Positions 34,951 to 43,930 are shown, counted from the stretch's first letter. The stretch: 64,000 nucleotides of DNA from Chitinophaga caseinilytica (GCF_038396765.1 NZ_CP150096.1:477501-541500), one strand, 5' to 3'. Notes: generated from the letters alone by a model not told the origin. Made by a program: numbers and translations.

Positions 34951-35922
34951 TTAATCTTCCTTCGCCACGCGGGTAGGCGTATCCTTTCCGCTCACGATGG
35001 TACCCGAGCTCACGGCGATTGCGTCAATGATATCCGCGATGTTCTGCAGGTCGAGGGATTCGACTTCGTCGTCTACACTATGATAGAGTTTGTCTTTGTC
35101 GATCTGCGTCGTGGAAATCGTATGCGCCGGCACGCCGAGCTTCGCCAGCATGGCATTGTCTGAACGATAGAAAAGCTGTTGTTCGGGATAAGGATCGGGA
35201 TGGAATTTGAAAGCCGATCCTTCGAGGTTGCGCTGGAGGATCTGACCGAAGTCCGAACGCTCGAAACCCGTGATGAACGCGCTGTTGCGGCCGAACTTGG
35301 ATTCCTTGCCGATCATTTCGATGTTGAACATGGCCACCACGCTGTCTGGATGCACTTCTCGGGAGAAATAGCGCGAGCCGAAGCCCCCGATCTCCTCTGC
35401 CGTGAAGCACGCGAAAATCACCGTGCGCTCGGGCGGATGCTGTTTGAAATGACGGGCCAACAGGATCACCGCCGTAATGCCGGAAGCATCATCGTCCGCA
35501 CCATTGGCGATCGTGTCCTGCGTTTCGGATTTCAGGATGCCGATATGGTCGTAGTGACCGGAAAAGATCACGAACTCGTTGGGTTTGCTCGCGCCGCGGA
35601 TGAGGCCCACCACGTTGTGGAGCGCCTTGGCACCGGGCACCAGTTCCAGCGAATCCGCCGGATAGATCGATCTGCCTTTCATGGCGAATGGCTGCCGGTA
35701 ACTCGTTGCGCCGGGCAACTTCTCCAGCCCCGCTTTTTCGAATTCCGCTTCAATGAAAACGGACGCTTTCTCGATCCCGGGCGTAAAAGTCCCGCGCCCC
35801 ATCATATCGTCGGCGGCAAGTGTGGAAATGATCCGGCGCACCTCGTTCACGTCGGTCTGCTGCGCAACGGCGCCCAGGCTTATGGTGAGCAGCGCGGCGG
35901 CGGCTATTAATTTTCTGGTCAT
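34951..35922 (-). CDS. secreted M28-family metallopeptidase
   Basis: 323 residues from ATG 35922 ([21 protein letters not shown], signal peptide). The two-zinc aminopeptidase site is complete: FSGHYDHIG (His), [17 protein letters not shown] (bridging Asp), [14 protein letters not shown] (Glu base), IEMIGKE and HSVDDEV (last His). Family members release N-terminal amino acids from peptides in the periplasm or outside the cell. Divergent from ruvB, with about 90 bases between the two start codons. Confidence 0.93.
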   Translation of the reverse strand: MTRKLIAAAALLTISLGAVAQQTDVNEVRRIISTLAADDMMGRGTFTPGIEKASVFIEAEFEKAGLEKLPGATSYRQPFAMKGRSIYPADSLELVPGAKALHNVVGLIRGASKPNEFVIFSGHYDHIGILKSETQDTIANGADDDASGITAVILLARHFKQHPPERTVIFACFTAEEIGGFGSRYFSREVHPDSVVAMFNIEMIGKESKFGRNSAFITGFERSDFGQILQRNLEGSAFKFHPDPYPEQQLFYRSDNAMLAKLGVPAHTISTTQIDKDKLYHSVDDEVESLDLQNIADIIDAIAVSSGTIVSGKDTPTRVAKED

Positions 35923-35981
35923 AGGTCGATGCAAGATTTGCCTAAAAATAAACGATATTCATATCCTCGCCAATTTCTCAT

Positions 35982-35989
35982 TACTTTTG
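35982..35989 (+). promoter_or_regulatory. -7 box (TACTTTTG) for ruvB
   Basis: Exact TAnnTTTG match 23 bases before the ruvB ATG; -33 is not clear. Confidence 0.5.
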
Positions 35990-36012
35990 ACGCTGAAAGG
36001 CAACAAACTTAC

Positions 36013-37041
36013 ATGTCCAATCCGAACCTAAGACCAGATGACAACAGGATGAGCGCCGCCGAGAAGGAATTCGAGAACAGCATCCGGCCGCGGGAGATCA
36101 TGGATTTTTCCGGGCAAGACCAGATCATCGAAAACCTCAAGGTGTTCATCAAAGCGGCGAAGATGCGCGACGAAGCGCTCGACCACATTCTTTTCCACGG
36201 CCCTCCCGGGCTGGGGAAAACAACGCTGTCGCGCATCGTGGCCAATGAGCTCGGTGTGAACATCCGCGAAACATCCGGCCCCGTCATCGAAAAACCCGGC
36301 GATCTTGCCGGCCTCCTCACCAACCTCGAGGAGCGCGATGTGTTGTTCGTAGACGAAATTCACCGCCTCAGCACCGTTGTGGAAGAATATCTCTACTCCG
36401 CGATGGAGGATTACCGGATAGACATTATGATCGATTCGGGCCCCAACGCGCGGACGGTCCAGATCAACCTGCACCCTTTCACACTGGTAGGCGCCACCAC
36501 GCGTTCCGGCCTCCTCACCGCCCCGCTGCTCAGCCGTTTCGGCATCAAAAGCCGCCTGGAATATTATAATTCGGAAACGCTGCAACGCATCCTCTGGCGC
36601 GCCGCCGGCCTCCTCGGCACCAAGATCACTTCCGACGCCGCGTCCGAAATCGCCCGCCGCAGCCGCGGCACCCCGCGTATCGCCAACGGGCTCCTGCGCC
36701 GGGTGCGGGATTTCGCACAGGTAATGGGCAACGGCGTCATCGACCTCGGCATCGCACAGTTCAGCCTCAAAGCCCTGAGCGTAGACGAATACGGCCTCGA
36801 TGAAATGGACAACCGCATCCTTTCCACCATCATCGATAACTTCAAGGGCGGCCCCGTCGGCATCACCACCATCGCAACGGCGGTGGGCGAAGAAGCCGGG
36901 ACCCTCGAGGAAGTGTACGAACCATTCCTCATCCAGGAAGGATTCATCAAACGCACGCCCCGCGGCCGCGAAGTAACGGAAAAAGCCTACCATCACCTCG
37001 GTCGGAACCCCAATAGCCGGGGATCGCAACTTCTCTTCTAA
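36013..37041 (+). CDS. ruvB: Holliday junction branch migration ATPase RuvB
   Basis: 342 residues from ATG 36013 ([13 protein letters not shown]), the usual RuvB length; the frame is open upstream but precedes the promoter box. It has Walker [13 protein letters not shown], Walker [11 protein letters not shown], sensor 1 [13 protein letters not shown] with the arginine-finger region [12 protein letters not shown], and the C-terminal winged helix ([32 protein letters not shown]). With RuvA it drives branch migration; RuvC, the resolvase, is encoded 2.7 kb downstream in this window but not in the same operon. Confidence 0.97.
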   Translation: MSNPNLRPDDNRMSAAEKEFENSIRPREIMDFSGQDQIIENLKVFIKAAKMRDEALDHILFHGPPGLGKTTLSRIVANELGVNIRETSGPVIEKPGDLAGLLTNLEERDVLFVDEIHRLSTVVEEYLYSAMEDYRIDIMIDSGPNARTVQINLHPFTLVGATTRSGLLTAPLLSRFGIKSRLEYYNSETLQRILWRAAGLLGTKITSDAASEIARRSRGTPRIANGLLRRVRDFAQVMGNGVIDLGIAQFSLKALSVDEYGLDEMDNRILSTIIDNFKGGPVGITTIATAVGEEAGTLEEVYEPFLIQEGFIKRTPRGREVTEKAYHHLGRNPNSRGSQLLF

Positions 37042-37061
37042 TCAATTCATTATCAAACGAA

Positions 37062-37097
37062 TAAAAAAGGCCGATCGAACGTTCAACCGGCCTTTTC
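37062..37097. terminator. bidirectional terminator between ruvB and a response regulator
   Basis: 9-bp stem AAAAGGCCG / CGGCCTTTT with a 14-base loop, between convergent genes. Confidence 0.8.
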
Positions 37098-37115
37098 ACA
37101 TAATATATATTGGCG

Positions 37116-37817
37116 TCAGTCTTTCACCACGAGGCGGAAACCGTTGCCATGGATGTTCACGATCTCGATATTGGAATCGTCTTTCAGGTACTTCCGCAAT
37201 TTGGCGATATACACGTCCATGCTGCGGCCATTGAAATACGTATCGCTGCCCCAGATTTTCTTCAGCGCCACTTCGCGGGGAAGGAGGTCGTTCTTGTGCT
37301 CGCAAAGCATGTGCAGCAGCTCGTTTTCCTTGGGCGACAGCGTATGCGAATCACTGCCTTTGACGAGGGTGCGCAGGCGGGAATTGAAGTGGTATTGCCC
37401 GATGCGGAACTCGAACTGTTCTTCTTCCTTGCTGTTCAATTCCTGGTTGCGTTTCAGGATGGCTTTGATTTTGAGGAGGAGCAGCTCAGAGTCGAAGGGT
37501 TTGGAAATATAATCGTCGGCACCCAGTTTATAACCCTGGATGATATCTTCCTTCATGGTTTTGGCGGAGAGGAAAAACAGGGGAATGTCGGGGTCTACGT
37601 CCCGGATCTCTTCCGCCAGTTTGAACCCGTCCATATTGGGCATCATGATGTCGAGCAGGCAAATGTCGAACTTGTCCCGGCGGAAGGCTGCCAGCGCGAG
37701 GATGCCGTCCCTGCAAAGCTCTACGTCGTAATCGTTGAGTTCCAGGTAGTTCTTTAATACCATTCCGAGGTTGGTATCATCTTCGGCGAGCAGGATCTTG
37801 GGTTTGCGTTCTTCCAT
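37116..37817 (-). CDS. OmpR-family response regulator (RprY-like), orphan
   Basis: 233 residues from ATG 37817 (MEERKPKILLAEDD). Receiver: acidic pair D13/D14, phospho-acceptor D56 in ICLLDIMMPNMDG, and the Lys in YISKPFDSELLLLKI. The C-terminal winged helix carries LSPKENELLHMLCEHKN and GRSMDVYIAKLRKYL. It resembles RprY of Bacteroides. No histidine kinase is adjacent. A TATATTTG promoter box lies 25 bases upstream. The C-terminal recognition part is strikingly close to the second regulator at 40433-41134 (both have GRSMDV with I(A/T)K(L/I)RK). Confidence 0.92.
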   Translation of the reverse strand: MEERKPKILLAEDDTNLGMVLKNYLELNDYDVELCRDGILALAAFRRDKFDICLLDIMMPNMDGFKLAEEIRDVDPDIPLFFLSAKTMKEDIIQGYKLGADDYISKPFDSELLLLKIKAILKRNQELNSKEEEQFEFRIGQYHFNSRLRTLVKGSDSHTLSPKENELLHMLCEHKNDLLPREVALKKIWGSDTYFNGRSMDVYIAKLRKYLKDDSNIEIVNIHGNGFRLVVKD

Positions 37818-37841
37818 ATTTGAAATAGATTGAGTCAGAAA

Positions 37842-37849
37842 CAAATATA
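37842..37849 (-). promoter_or_regulatory. -7 box (TATATTTG) for the RprY-like regulator
   Basis: Exact TAnnTTTG match on the minus strand, 25 bases before the start codon. Confidence 0.5.
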
Positions 37850-37877
37850 ACAGATAAAGACCATTCCGGTTCGGGCT

Positions 37878-38672
37878 TTAACGTTTCTTTACGAGTGAAG
37901 TCAGGGCCCAGCGGAGGTTGGTGAAGCTGATCATGTCTACTTTGATGCTGCCGACGGAAATGGGGGAATCCACGCGGAGGGGGATTTTATTGCCGTCGTC
38001 GCTCACCCATACGGTCATTTTTTCGCCGCCTTCGAAGATGGTGCCTTTGATGAGGAGGGGTTTGAACTTGATGGCGCGGAAAGTGCCGTAGCGGGTTTCC
38101 ACCTGTTCTTTGCCCATGTACCGGATGTAAATGTCGAACACTTCATCGTCGAGGAACATGGAGAAGGGGATTTTATCGCCGGGTTTGTATTTGTTGAAAT
38201 CGATGTTGCGGGCGTAATAGATGGAGGAGATGACGTCCTGGATGCAGGCGGGCACCTTGAAGTTGCCGAGCGTGCTGGTGGCGATATTGGTTTCGCGGTT
38301 GAAGACGACGTTGTTGTATTTCTTGTAGCCGCCTTCGTTGATGTTGCGGATGAAACGCATGGGCAGCATGGTGGCGGTGTCGATATAGCTTTCGTAGCGG
38401 TCGCGGACTTTGAAGAACCAGTCGTACGAGCGATACGTTTTCCCGTCGCCTACAACGTGGTAGGCGTCTCTCCCGTTATACTTTTCGAGGGTGGTGGTGA
38501 AGGTGGCTTCCCCGGCGCCTACGTAAACGCTGCCGAGGTTATAGAACACTTTGAGGGTGAGGGTTTCGCTGGCCTTGAACGCCGTGTTGACGGTACCACA
38601 GAAGTTTTCCTGCGCCCTGGGGGAGGCGGGGTAAAACAACAGGCCGCATAGCAACAGTAAAACATACTTCAT
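37878..38672 (-). CDS. DUF3108 exported protein
   Basis: 264 residues. A signal peptide (MKYVLLLLCGLLFYPASPRAQ) is followed by a beta-rich domain with FYNLGSVYVGAGEATF, HVVGDGKTYRSYDWFF and KMTVWVSDDGNKIPLRVDSP, the typical DUF3108 beta-barrel-like pattern. Related proteins occur in the periplasm of Gram-negatives; function is unknown. It starts ten bases after the flippase-like membrane protein, so both are likely one transcript. Confidence 0.87.
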   Translation of the reverse strand: MKYVLLLLCGLLFYPASPRAQENFCGTVNTAFKASETLTLKVFYNLGSVYVGAGEATFTTTLEKYNGRDAYHVVGDGKTYRSYDWFFKVRDRYESYIDTATMLPMRFIRNINEGGYKKYNNVVFNRETNIATSTLGNFKVPACIQDVISSIYYARNIDFNKYKPGDKIPFSMFLDDEVFDIYIRYMGKEQVETRYGTFRAIKFKPLLIKGTIFEGGEKMTVWVSDDGNKIPLRVDSPISVGSIKVDMISFTNLRWALTSLVKKR

Positions 38673-38682
38673 CGATCGTTCG

Positions 38683-39690
38683 CTATTTATCTCTGAAAAT
38701 CTTCACGCCGAGGAGCAACACGGCACCGATGGCGGCAGGCAGCACCAGGTTGATAAGCCAGATCGCCACCGTGGCGGCCAGTATGCCGGCCGCATTGGCG
38801 CTCAGGAGGCCCAGGAAGTGGAGGCTGACACTGCCCCGCAAGCCGATTTCCGCTATGGCTACCGTAGGGATCGCTGCCATGACCAGGTAGATCACACTGA
38901 TCATGAAAAACCCTTCCCACCACACAAATGCAACTCCCAACGCATATAATAAAATCAAATACTGTGCCGTAAACACGATATACCGGATGGCACTCAAATA
39001 CAGCAGGGTCCTCAATTCCGAGGGAGAATACCGGACAATCACCATGATGAAAACCTTCACCTTCCGCAGCCACTTCACCCGGTCTACCAGCGAAACGACC
39101 CATCGTAACCGAAAATAAAGGAATAAAACGGTGACACAAACCCCTATGAGTAAAGCAAGCGTTAATTTTTCCCTAAAACCCGGTCCAACGGCCGGCAATC
39201 CTTCCACATCGAACCGGTATATATAAAATATGGAGCCCGCCAGTCCGAAAAGCAGGGTGGCGATGATCTGTGAAAAGCTGCCCACGATGGTGGCGGCGAT
39301 GGATTTGAGCTTGCTCGCATTGCTGAGGTACAGCATCCGGCCGCCGTATTCCCCGATGCGGTTGGGCGTGCTTACCGACACGGACACCCCGGTCAGGATA
39401 GCCCCGAAGGCCCGCCGGAACGGCACTTCTTCGAGCGGGCGCACCAATATCTGCCACTTCCGCGCCTCGATCCCCCAGTTCACCAGCATCATCCCTATCA
39501 CCATCAGCAAAAGTACCCAACCCCTGTCGGCCACGATCTCCTGAATGTGCACCCAGGCCGCCGGCAGATTGTCCTGGTGCCGGATTTGCCTGATGATCGC
39601 AAAGGTTAACCAGGTGAAGAGCGCCCCGCCGAGGACGTAATTGAGGATTATTTTGGTACTTTTGTTCAGACTTCGTCGAATTTTTGGCAA
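38683..39690 (-). CDS. lysylphosphatidylglycerol synthase-like (UPF0104) integral membrane protein
   Basis: About 335 residues with roughly eight membrane helices; the pattern NYVLGGALFTWLTFAII, then RAFGAILTGVSVSVSTPNRIGEYGG in shorter segments, marks the UPF0104/LPG-synthase transmembrane family, flippase-like membrane proteins. The start is uncertain: there is no ATG unless one inside ruvC (39756) is used. A TTG at 39690 (MPKIRRSLNKS) or a CTG at 39672 fits the usual N-terminus. This leaves 13 bases to the likely ruvC start on the other strand. Confidence 0.82.
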   Translation of the reverse strand: MPKIRRSLNKSTKIILNYVLGGALFTWLTFAIIRQIRHQDNLPAAWVHIQEIVADRGWVLLLMVIGMMLVNWGIEARKWQILVRPLEEVPFRRAFGAILTGVSVSVSTPNRIGEYGGRMLYLSNASKLKSIAATIVGSFSQIIATLLFGLAGSIFYIYRFDVEGLPAVGPGFREKLTLALLIGVCVTVLFLYFRLRWVVSLVDRVKWLRKVKVFIMVIVRYSPSELRTLLYLSAIRYIVFTAQYLILLYALGVAFVWWEGFFMISVIYLVMAAIPTVAIAEIGLRGSVSLHFLGLLSANAAGILAATVAIWLINLVLPAAIGAVLLLGVKIFRDK

Positions 39691-39703
39691 AAATAGGCTC
39701 CGC

Positions 39704-40267
39704 TTGGCAAACAATACAAAAATAATTCTCGGGATAGACCCCGGGACCATCATCATGGGCTACGGCCTGATCGCTGTAAAAGGCCAGCACGCGGAGATCA
39801 TCAAGATGGACGTTCTCAAGCTCAATCCTAAAATCGATCACTACGAAAGGCTCCGGAAAATCCACGATCGCATGAACGAAATCATCCGGGAGCACAAACC
39901 AGTTTGCTGCGCCATCGAGGCGCCGTTCTTCGGCAAAAACGTGCAGTCTATGCTCAAACTCGGCCGTGCCCAGGGCGTGGCCATTGCCACGGCGATGCAG
40001 GCGGGGCTTACGGTTGCGGAATATTCCCCCAAGAAAGTGAAGCAATCGATCACCGGCAACGGCAATGCTAACAAGGAGCAGGTGTGGCAGATGCTGCAAC
40101 GCATCCTCAAGTTCACCGAAGTGCCCGAATACCTGGATGCCACAGACGCGTTGGCGGTTGCCGTCTGCCATCATTTCCAGGATTCCAGCCCGCTCGTAAC
40201 CACCGGTAAATCAAAAGGCTGGGAGAAATTCCTTCAGCAGAATCCCGAAAGGCTCTCCAGACCCTGA
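39704..40267 (+). CDS. ruvC: crossover junction endodeoxyribonuclease RuvC
   Basis: 187 residues if started at TTG 39704 (MANNTKIILGIDPG). The catalytic acids are visible: D12 in ILGIDPGT, the Glu in CAIEAPFFGKN, and the C-terminal Asp pair in YLDATDALAVAVCHH. RuvC cleaves Holliday junctions. No ATG exists upstream of the first catalytic Asp in this frame (an earlier TTG at 39641 only adds sequence overlapping the opposite gene), so a non-ATG start is required. Divergent, nearly abutting the membrane-protein gene. Confidence 0.93.
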   Translation: MANNTKIILGIDPGTIIMGYGLIAVKGQHAEIIKMDVLKLNPKIDHYERLRKIHDRMNEIIREHKPVCCAIEAPFFGKNVQSMLKLGRAQGVAIATAMQAGLTVAEYSPKKVKQSITGNGNANKEQVWQMLQRILKFTEVPEYLDATDALAVAVCHHFQDSSPLVTTGKSKGWEKFLQQNPERLSRP

Positions 40268-40298
40268 TGCAAATTGAACATAATCCCGCCGGCCGATG

Positions 40299-40328
40299 TT
40301 TGTTAATTGAGAAATTGTACTTATTTTG
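40299..40328 (+). promoter_or_regulatory. candidate promoter of the response regulator at 40433
   Basis: TTTG at 40299-40302, an 18-base spacer and TTATTTTG at 40321-40328 (one mismatch to TAnnTTTG). It would give a leader of about 100 bases. Confidence 0.4.
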
Positions 40329-40432
40329 AACTGAAATAAGGCTGAATAGCGCCCTGAACTAGTACCGCGGGGCGCCTACAAGTGTTACTAATGAAATTTT
40401 TTACCTTTTATCACCCCTAATTTTTTTCGTAG

Positions 40433-41134
40433 ATGGATACGAAGGCTAGAATTTTACTAGTGGAGGATGATTATAACCTGGGTGCTATAACCAAAAAACG
40501 TTTGGAAGAATCCGGATACGAGGTGACCCATTGCTCTGATGGAGAAATAGCCTGGAAAACGTTTCAAAAAAGCCTGTACGATATATGTCTGCTCGATGTG
40601 GTGATGCCCAAGAAAAACGGCTTTGAACTGGCCCGGCAAATACGGCAGAAGAACGATCTGATCCCTATTCTCTTCCTCACTTCCAAGTCGCAGGACGAAG
40701 ATAAGATCAGCGGTTTCAAACATGGCGCGGACGATTACGTGACCAAACCTTTTTCCATGCAGGAGCTGCTCCTGCGTATCGAAGTTTTCCTGAAACGGAC
40801 ACGGCCCCTCAATGCAGACAAACGCTCCACCTATACCGTCGGCAAAACGACGTTCGACTATGGCGAGCTGAAACTGATGGACAGTTCCGGCAAGCTAAAG
40901 GCGAGCCTTACCCAGAAGGAGGCCGATCTTTTGAAGTTTTTCTGCGAGAATGCCAACAAGACCCTTAAAAGGGAAGAAATCCTGTACCACGTGTGGGGGA
41001 AAGACGATTATTTCCTCGGTAGAAGCATGGACGTGTTCATTACTAAAATCCGCAAACATTTTGTCGACGACAAAGACGTGAAGCTGGAAACGCTGCACGG
41101 CATCGGGTTCAAGTTCTACGTTCCGACCCTTTAA
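40433..41134 (+). CDS. OmpR-family response regulator, orphan
   Basis: 233 residues. Receiver with D12/D13, phospho-acceptor D55 in ICLLDVVMPKKNG and the Lys in YVTKPFSMQELLLRI; winged-helix DNA-binding domain from ~135 with SLTQKEADLLKFFCEN and GKDDYFLGRSMDVFITKIRKHF. Closely related to the RprY-like regulator at 37116-37817. No kinase gene is adjacent. The 3' end overlaps the convergent HIT gene by four bases (TTAA), with no terminator between. Confidence 0.92.
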   Translation: MDTKARILLVEDDYNLGAITKKRLEESGYEVTHCSDGEIAWKTFQKSLYDICLLDVVMPKKNGFELARQIRQKNDLIPILFLTSKSQDEDKISGFKHGADDYVTKPFSMQELLLRIEVFLKRTRPLNADKRSTYTVGKTTFDYGELKLMDSSGKLKASLTQKEADLLKFFCENANKTLKREEILYHVWGKDDYFLGRSMDVFITKIRKHFVDDKDVKLETLHGIGFKFYVPTL

Positions 41135-41532
41135 GCGTTACGCTCCAGTTCCGCTACGATTTTTTCCTGGATCGCCTTCAGTTCTTCAGGCTGCAGTTTC
41201 AGCTTGGGGCGGGTGAAATTGAGATCGTCGGCCGAGTTGATCGGTACGAGGTGAAGGTGCGCGTGCGGCACTTCGAGGCCCATAACGCTGATGCCTACCC
41301 GGTTGCAGGGCACCACGGCTTCGATGGCTTTCGCGATGGGGCGGGCGAAGAGCAGGTACTCCGCCAGGTACGCATCGTCTACATCAAAGAATTTGTCTAC
41401 TTCCGTTTTGGGGATGACCAGGGTGTGGCCTTCCATCATGGGGAAGATGTCGAGGAACGCGTAAAACTTGTCGTTTTCCGCGATTTTATAGCTCGGAATG
41501 TCTCCTTTGATGATTTTTGAGAAGATGGTCAT
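41131..41532 (-). CDS. HIT-family nucleotide-binding hydrolase
   Basis: 133 residues from the ATG of MTIFSKIIKGDIPSYKIAEN; an ATG four codons upstream is possible. The histidine triad is HAHLHLVP near residue 97, and the N-terminal FAFLDIFPMMEGHTLVIPK-like region fits Hint/HIT proteins, which hydrolyse AMP-linked nucleotides. Usually constitutive and cytoplasmic. It follows greA (terminator in between) and converges on the response regulator, sharing four bases. Confidence 0.93.
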   Translation of the reverse strand: MTIFSKIIKGDIPSYKIAENDKFYAFLDIFPMMEGHTLVIPKTEVDKFFDVDDAYLAEYLLFARPIAKAIEAVVPCNRVGISVMGLEVPHAHLHLVPINSADDLNFTRPKLKLQPEELKAIQEKIVAELERNA

Positions 41533-41580
41533 GGGATGGGTCACTTTTTGCTCGGTATAAAGCTACAATATTTGGCATAA

Positions 41581-41609
41581 AAAAAGGCCCCCGCGCGCGG
41601 GGGCCTTTT
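41581..41609 (-). terminator. terminator of greA
   Basis: Perfect 10-bp palindrome GGCCCCCGCG / CGCGGGGGCC flanked by A5 and T4, 18 bases after greA and upstream of the HIT gene. Confidence 0.85.
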
Positions 41610-41627
41610 CTATTATCGCCGCCGCTC

Positions 41628-42101
41628 TTACACGGTGATGTGGTCGATTTTGAAACGGAGCTTGCCGTTGGGGGCCGTAACATCGGCTTCCTCGCCTACT
41701 TTCTTGCCCAGCAGGCCTTTGCCGATGGGGGAAGTAACGGAGATCTTGCCGAGTTTCAGATCGGCTTCCTTCTCGGAAACCAGCTGGTAAGTGATGGTTT
41801 TCTTATTCGCGAGATTGGTAATGGTCACTTTACAGAGGATAGACACTTTGGAAGTATCGATATCACCTGCATCCACCACGCGCGCCGTTGCGATGGCGTT
41901 TTCCAGCGTGGCGATCTTGGCTTCGTGAAGACCCTGTGCTTCTTTGGCTGCGTCGTATTCCGCGTTTTCTTTCAAATCCCCTTTCTCACGCGCCTCCGAT
42001 ATCGCACGCGCAATCTCCGCCCGTCCTTTGGTCTTGAGTTGCGTCAGCTCATCTCTCATCTGGTCAAGGGTCTCTTTGGTAACGTAATTTACGCCAGACA
42101 T
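41628..42101 (-). CDS. greA: transcription elongation factor GreA
   Basis: 157 residues, normal for GreA. The N-terminal coiled coil (about 10-75: LDQMRDELTQLKTKGRAEI, EARE-KGDLKENAEYDAAKEAQG) carries the two conserved acids at its tip (GDLKENAEYD), and the C-terminal globular domain ends with SPIGKGLLGKKVGEE. It rescues backtracked RNA polymerase by stimulating transcript cleavage. A TATATTTG box lies ~80 bases upstream, giving a leader of about 70 bases. Confidence 0.97.
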   Translation of the reverse strand: MSGVNYVTKETLDQMRDELTQLKTKGRAEIARAISEAREKGDLKENAEYDAAKEAQGLHEAKIATLENAIATARVVDAGDIDTSKVSILCKVTITNLANKKTITYQLVSEKEADLKLGKISVTSPIGKGLLGKKVGEEADVTAPNGKLRFKIDHITV

Positions 42102-42177
42102 ACCTGAATGTTTTAGTTGTATAGAAAAAAATTAACGCCCTCACTTGCGCAAAGACGTCAATCCGGTATCAGTATTG

Positions 42178-42185
42178 CAAATATA
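42178..42185 (-). promoter_or_regulatory. -7 box (TATATTTG) for greA
   Basis: Exact TAnnTTTG match on the minus strand, 76 bases before the greA ATG. Confidence 0.5.
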
Positions 42186-42199
42186 ACTTTTTTTCGTTC

Positions 42200-42248
42200 G
42201 GAACCCTCCCCCTATCAAATATTAAAATGCTTAATATGGAGGGTTTCC
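42200..42248. other. nested inverted repeat between 2-hydroxyacid dehydrogenase and greA
   Basis: Outer arms GGAACCCTCC and GGAGGGTTTCC (one bulge) enclose a second inverted repeat ATATTAA / TTAATAT. On either strand no T-run follows, so it is not a standard terminator; it may still end the rsmA-dehydrogenase transcript. Confidence 0.5.
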
Positions 42249-42254
42249 CATATG

Positions 42255-43181
42255 CTACAAGCCCAGTTTTTCCAGCACCACTTTCGCCATTTTGATGCTC
42301 GCTTCATGGCTGTAGCCGGCGATGTGCGGGGTCAGCACCGCCCGCGGGTGCGCCAGCAGGAACCTGAACTCCGCCTGCTCCGTTTCGCTGAACGTGTCCA
42401 GCTTTTCGTTCTCCAGCACGTCGAGCGCCGCGCCGGCGAGGGCACCGCTTTCCAGGGCTTTCACCACATCGGCTGTTTTCACGACTTTCCCGCGGGAAGT
42501 ATTGAGCAGGTATACGGGTTTGTGGAAAGATTGGAAGAAGGACATGTTCCCCAGATGCCGGGTTTCTTCCGTGAGCGGCAGATGCAAACTCACGATGTCT
42601 GCCTCCCGGAAAATGGCTTCCAGCGAAGCTTCCTGCACGAATTCGTCGCCGAAACCGCTTTTGTATTTATCGAAAGCGAGGATTTTCATGTCGAACCCGC
42701 GGAGCCGTTTCGCGAAGGCGCCGCCGGTATGGCCGTAACCAATGATGCCGACGGTTTTGCCGCCCAGTTCCCAGGCCCGGTTGCCGTCGCGCTCCCAAAT
42801 GCTGTTGCGCAGTTCGAGATTGCTTTTCAAAAGATTATGCATGAGCATGACCAGCATGCCCACGGCCTGCTCGCCCACGGTATCGCGGTTGCCTTCGGGG
42901 CTGCTCGCCAGCCGGATGCCTTTCTCCGCGGCATATGCCGTATCGATCAGCTCCATCCCCGACCCCAAACGCCCGATCCATTCCAGCTGCGTGGCCCGGT
43001 CGAGCATCGCTTTGTCTACCTTGATCCTTGTGGTCACGATCAGCCCGGAAGCCGTATGGATGGAGGCCGCCAGCTCGTCGTAGGTGATGGAAGGCCGGTA
43101 GTCGACCGCAAAGCCCTTCTCCTGTAATTCATTGATCAGATATTCGTGTACTTTGGCCGTGATGATTACTTGCTTGCTCAT
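42255..43181 (-). CDS. D-2-hydroxyacid dehydrogenase (NAD-dependent)
   Basis: 308 residues. The Rossmann motif GIIGYGHTGGAFAKRL (about 148-163) is followed by the acidic FDKY end; catalytic Arg lies in NTSRGKVVKTADVV, Glu in ALDVLENEKL, and His in PHIAGYSHEA (about 284). The family includes phosphoglycerate, lactate and hydroxypyruvate dehydrogenases, and I cannot tell which; the length is shorter than SerA and lacks an ACT domain. It overlaps the rsmA stop by ATGA, so they are translationally coupled. Confidence 0.9.
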   Translation of the reverse strand: MSKQVIITAKVHEYLINELQEKGFAVDYRPSITYDELAASIHTASGLIVTTRIKVDKAMLDRATQLEWIGRLGSGMELIDTAYAAEKGIRLASSPEGNRDTVGEQAVGMLVMLMHNLLKSNLELRNSIWERDGNRAWELGGKTVGIIGYGHTGGAFAKRLRGFDMKILAFDKYKSGFGDEFVQEASLEAIFREADIVSLHLPLTEETRHLGNMSFFQSFHKPVYLLNTSRGKVVKTADVVKALESGALAGAALDVLENEKLDTFSETEQAEFRFLLAHPRAVLTPHIAGYSHEASIKMAKVVLEKLGL

Positions 43182-43930
43182 ATCATGTGTTCGGTGAGGG
43201 CTACGAAATCAGCTACTGTAAGCTCTTCCGCGCGTTTCGTAAATATGGGTTCCTGTAAATATTCTTTTTTGAACAGTCCTTTCAGGGGGTTGCGCAACTG
43301 CTTGCGGCGCTGGCCGAAGGCGGTTTTCACCAGGAGGGTGAATTTCTTCCAGTTCTTCACTTCGTACGGCGTTTCGAGCCGCGTGCAGCGGATGACGCCG
43401 GATTTCACTTTCGGCGGCGGGTTGAAGCAGTTTTCGTGCACATCGAACAGGTATTCGATTTTGTACTCCGCCTGCAGCAATACGCTGAGGATGCCGTATT
43501 CCTTGTTCCCGTGCCCCGCCGCGATGCGCTGCGCCACTTCTTTCTGGAACATGCCTACCACGAGGGGCACCTGCTCCTTCCAGTCCAGCACGCGGAACAT
43601 GATCTGGGTGGAGATGTTGTAGGGGAAATTGCCGATGATGGCGAACGGCCCGGTGAAGGGGGCGGCCATTTCCAGGAAGCTTTCGTTGATGAGCTTGCCC
43701 TGGATGGCGGGGAATGTTTTTTCGAGGAACTGGACCTTTTCCGTATCGAGTTCCACGGCTTTGAAGCTGATTTCCGGTACTTCCAGCAGGTATTTGGTGA
43801 TGGCGCCGGCACCCGGGCCCACTTCCAGCAGCTGCATCCCCGGTGTAACGGGCAATGCCTCCACGATCTTGCGGCACATGTTCTCGTCTTTGAGGAAATG
43901 TTGGCCTAATGACTTTTTCAGCGTATACAT
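43178..43930 (-). CDS. rsmA: 16S rRNA dimethyladenosine transferase RsmA
   Basis: 250 residues. KKSLGQHFLKDENM, LLEVGPGAGAITKYLLE (SAM motif I) and the NFPYNISTQIMFRV motif (NLPY-type, normally holding the target adenine) identify KsgA/RsmA, which dimethylates A1518/A1519 in 16S rRNA. The C-terminal helical domain contains FGQRRKQLRNPLKG. It lies about 100 bases before pdxA, with which it is divergent, and overlaps the following dehydrogenase by four bases. Confidence 0.96.
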   Translation of the reverse strand: MYTLKKSLGQHFLKDENMCRKIVEALPVTPGMQLLEVGPGAGAITKYLLEVPEISFKAVELDTEKVQFLEKTFPAIQGKLINESFLEMAAPFTGPFAIIGNFPYNISTQIMFRVLDWKEQVPLVVGMFQKEVAQRIAAGHGNKEYGILSVLLQAEYKIEYLFDVHENCFNPPPKVKSGVIRCTRLETPYEVKNWKKFTLLVKTAFGQRRKQLRNPLKGLFKKEYLQEPIFTKRAEELTVADFVALTEHMI

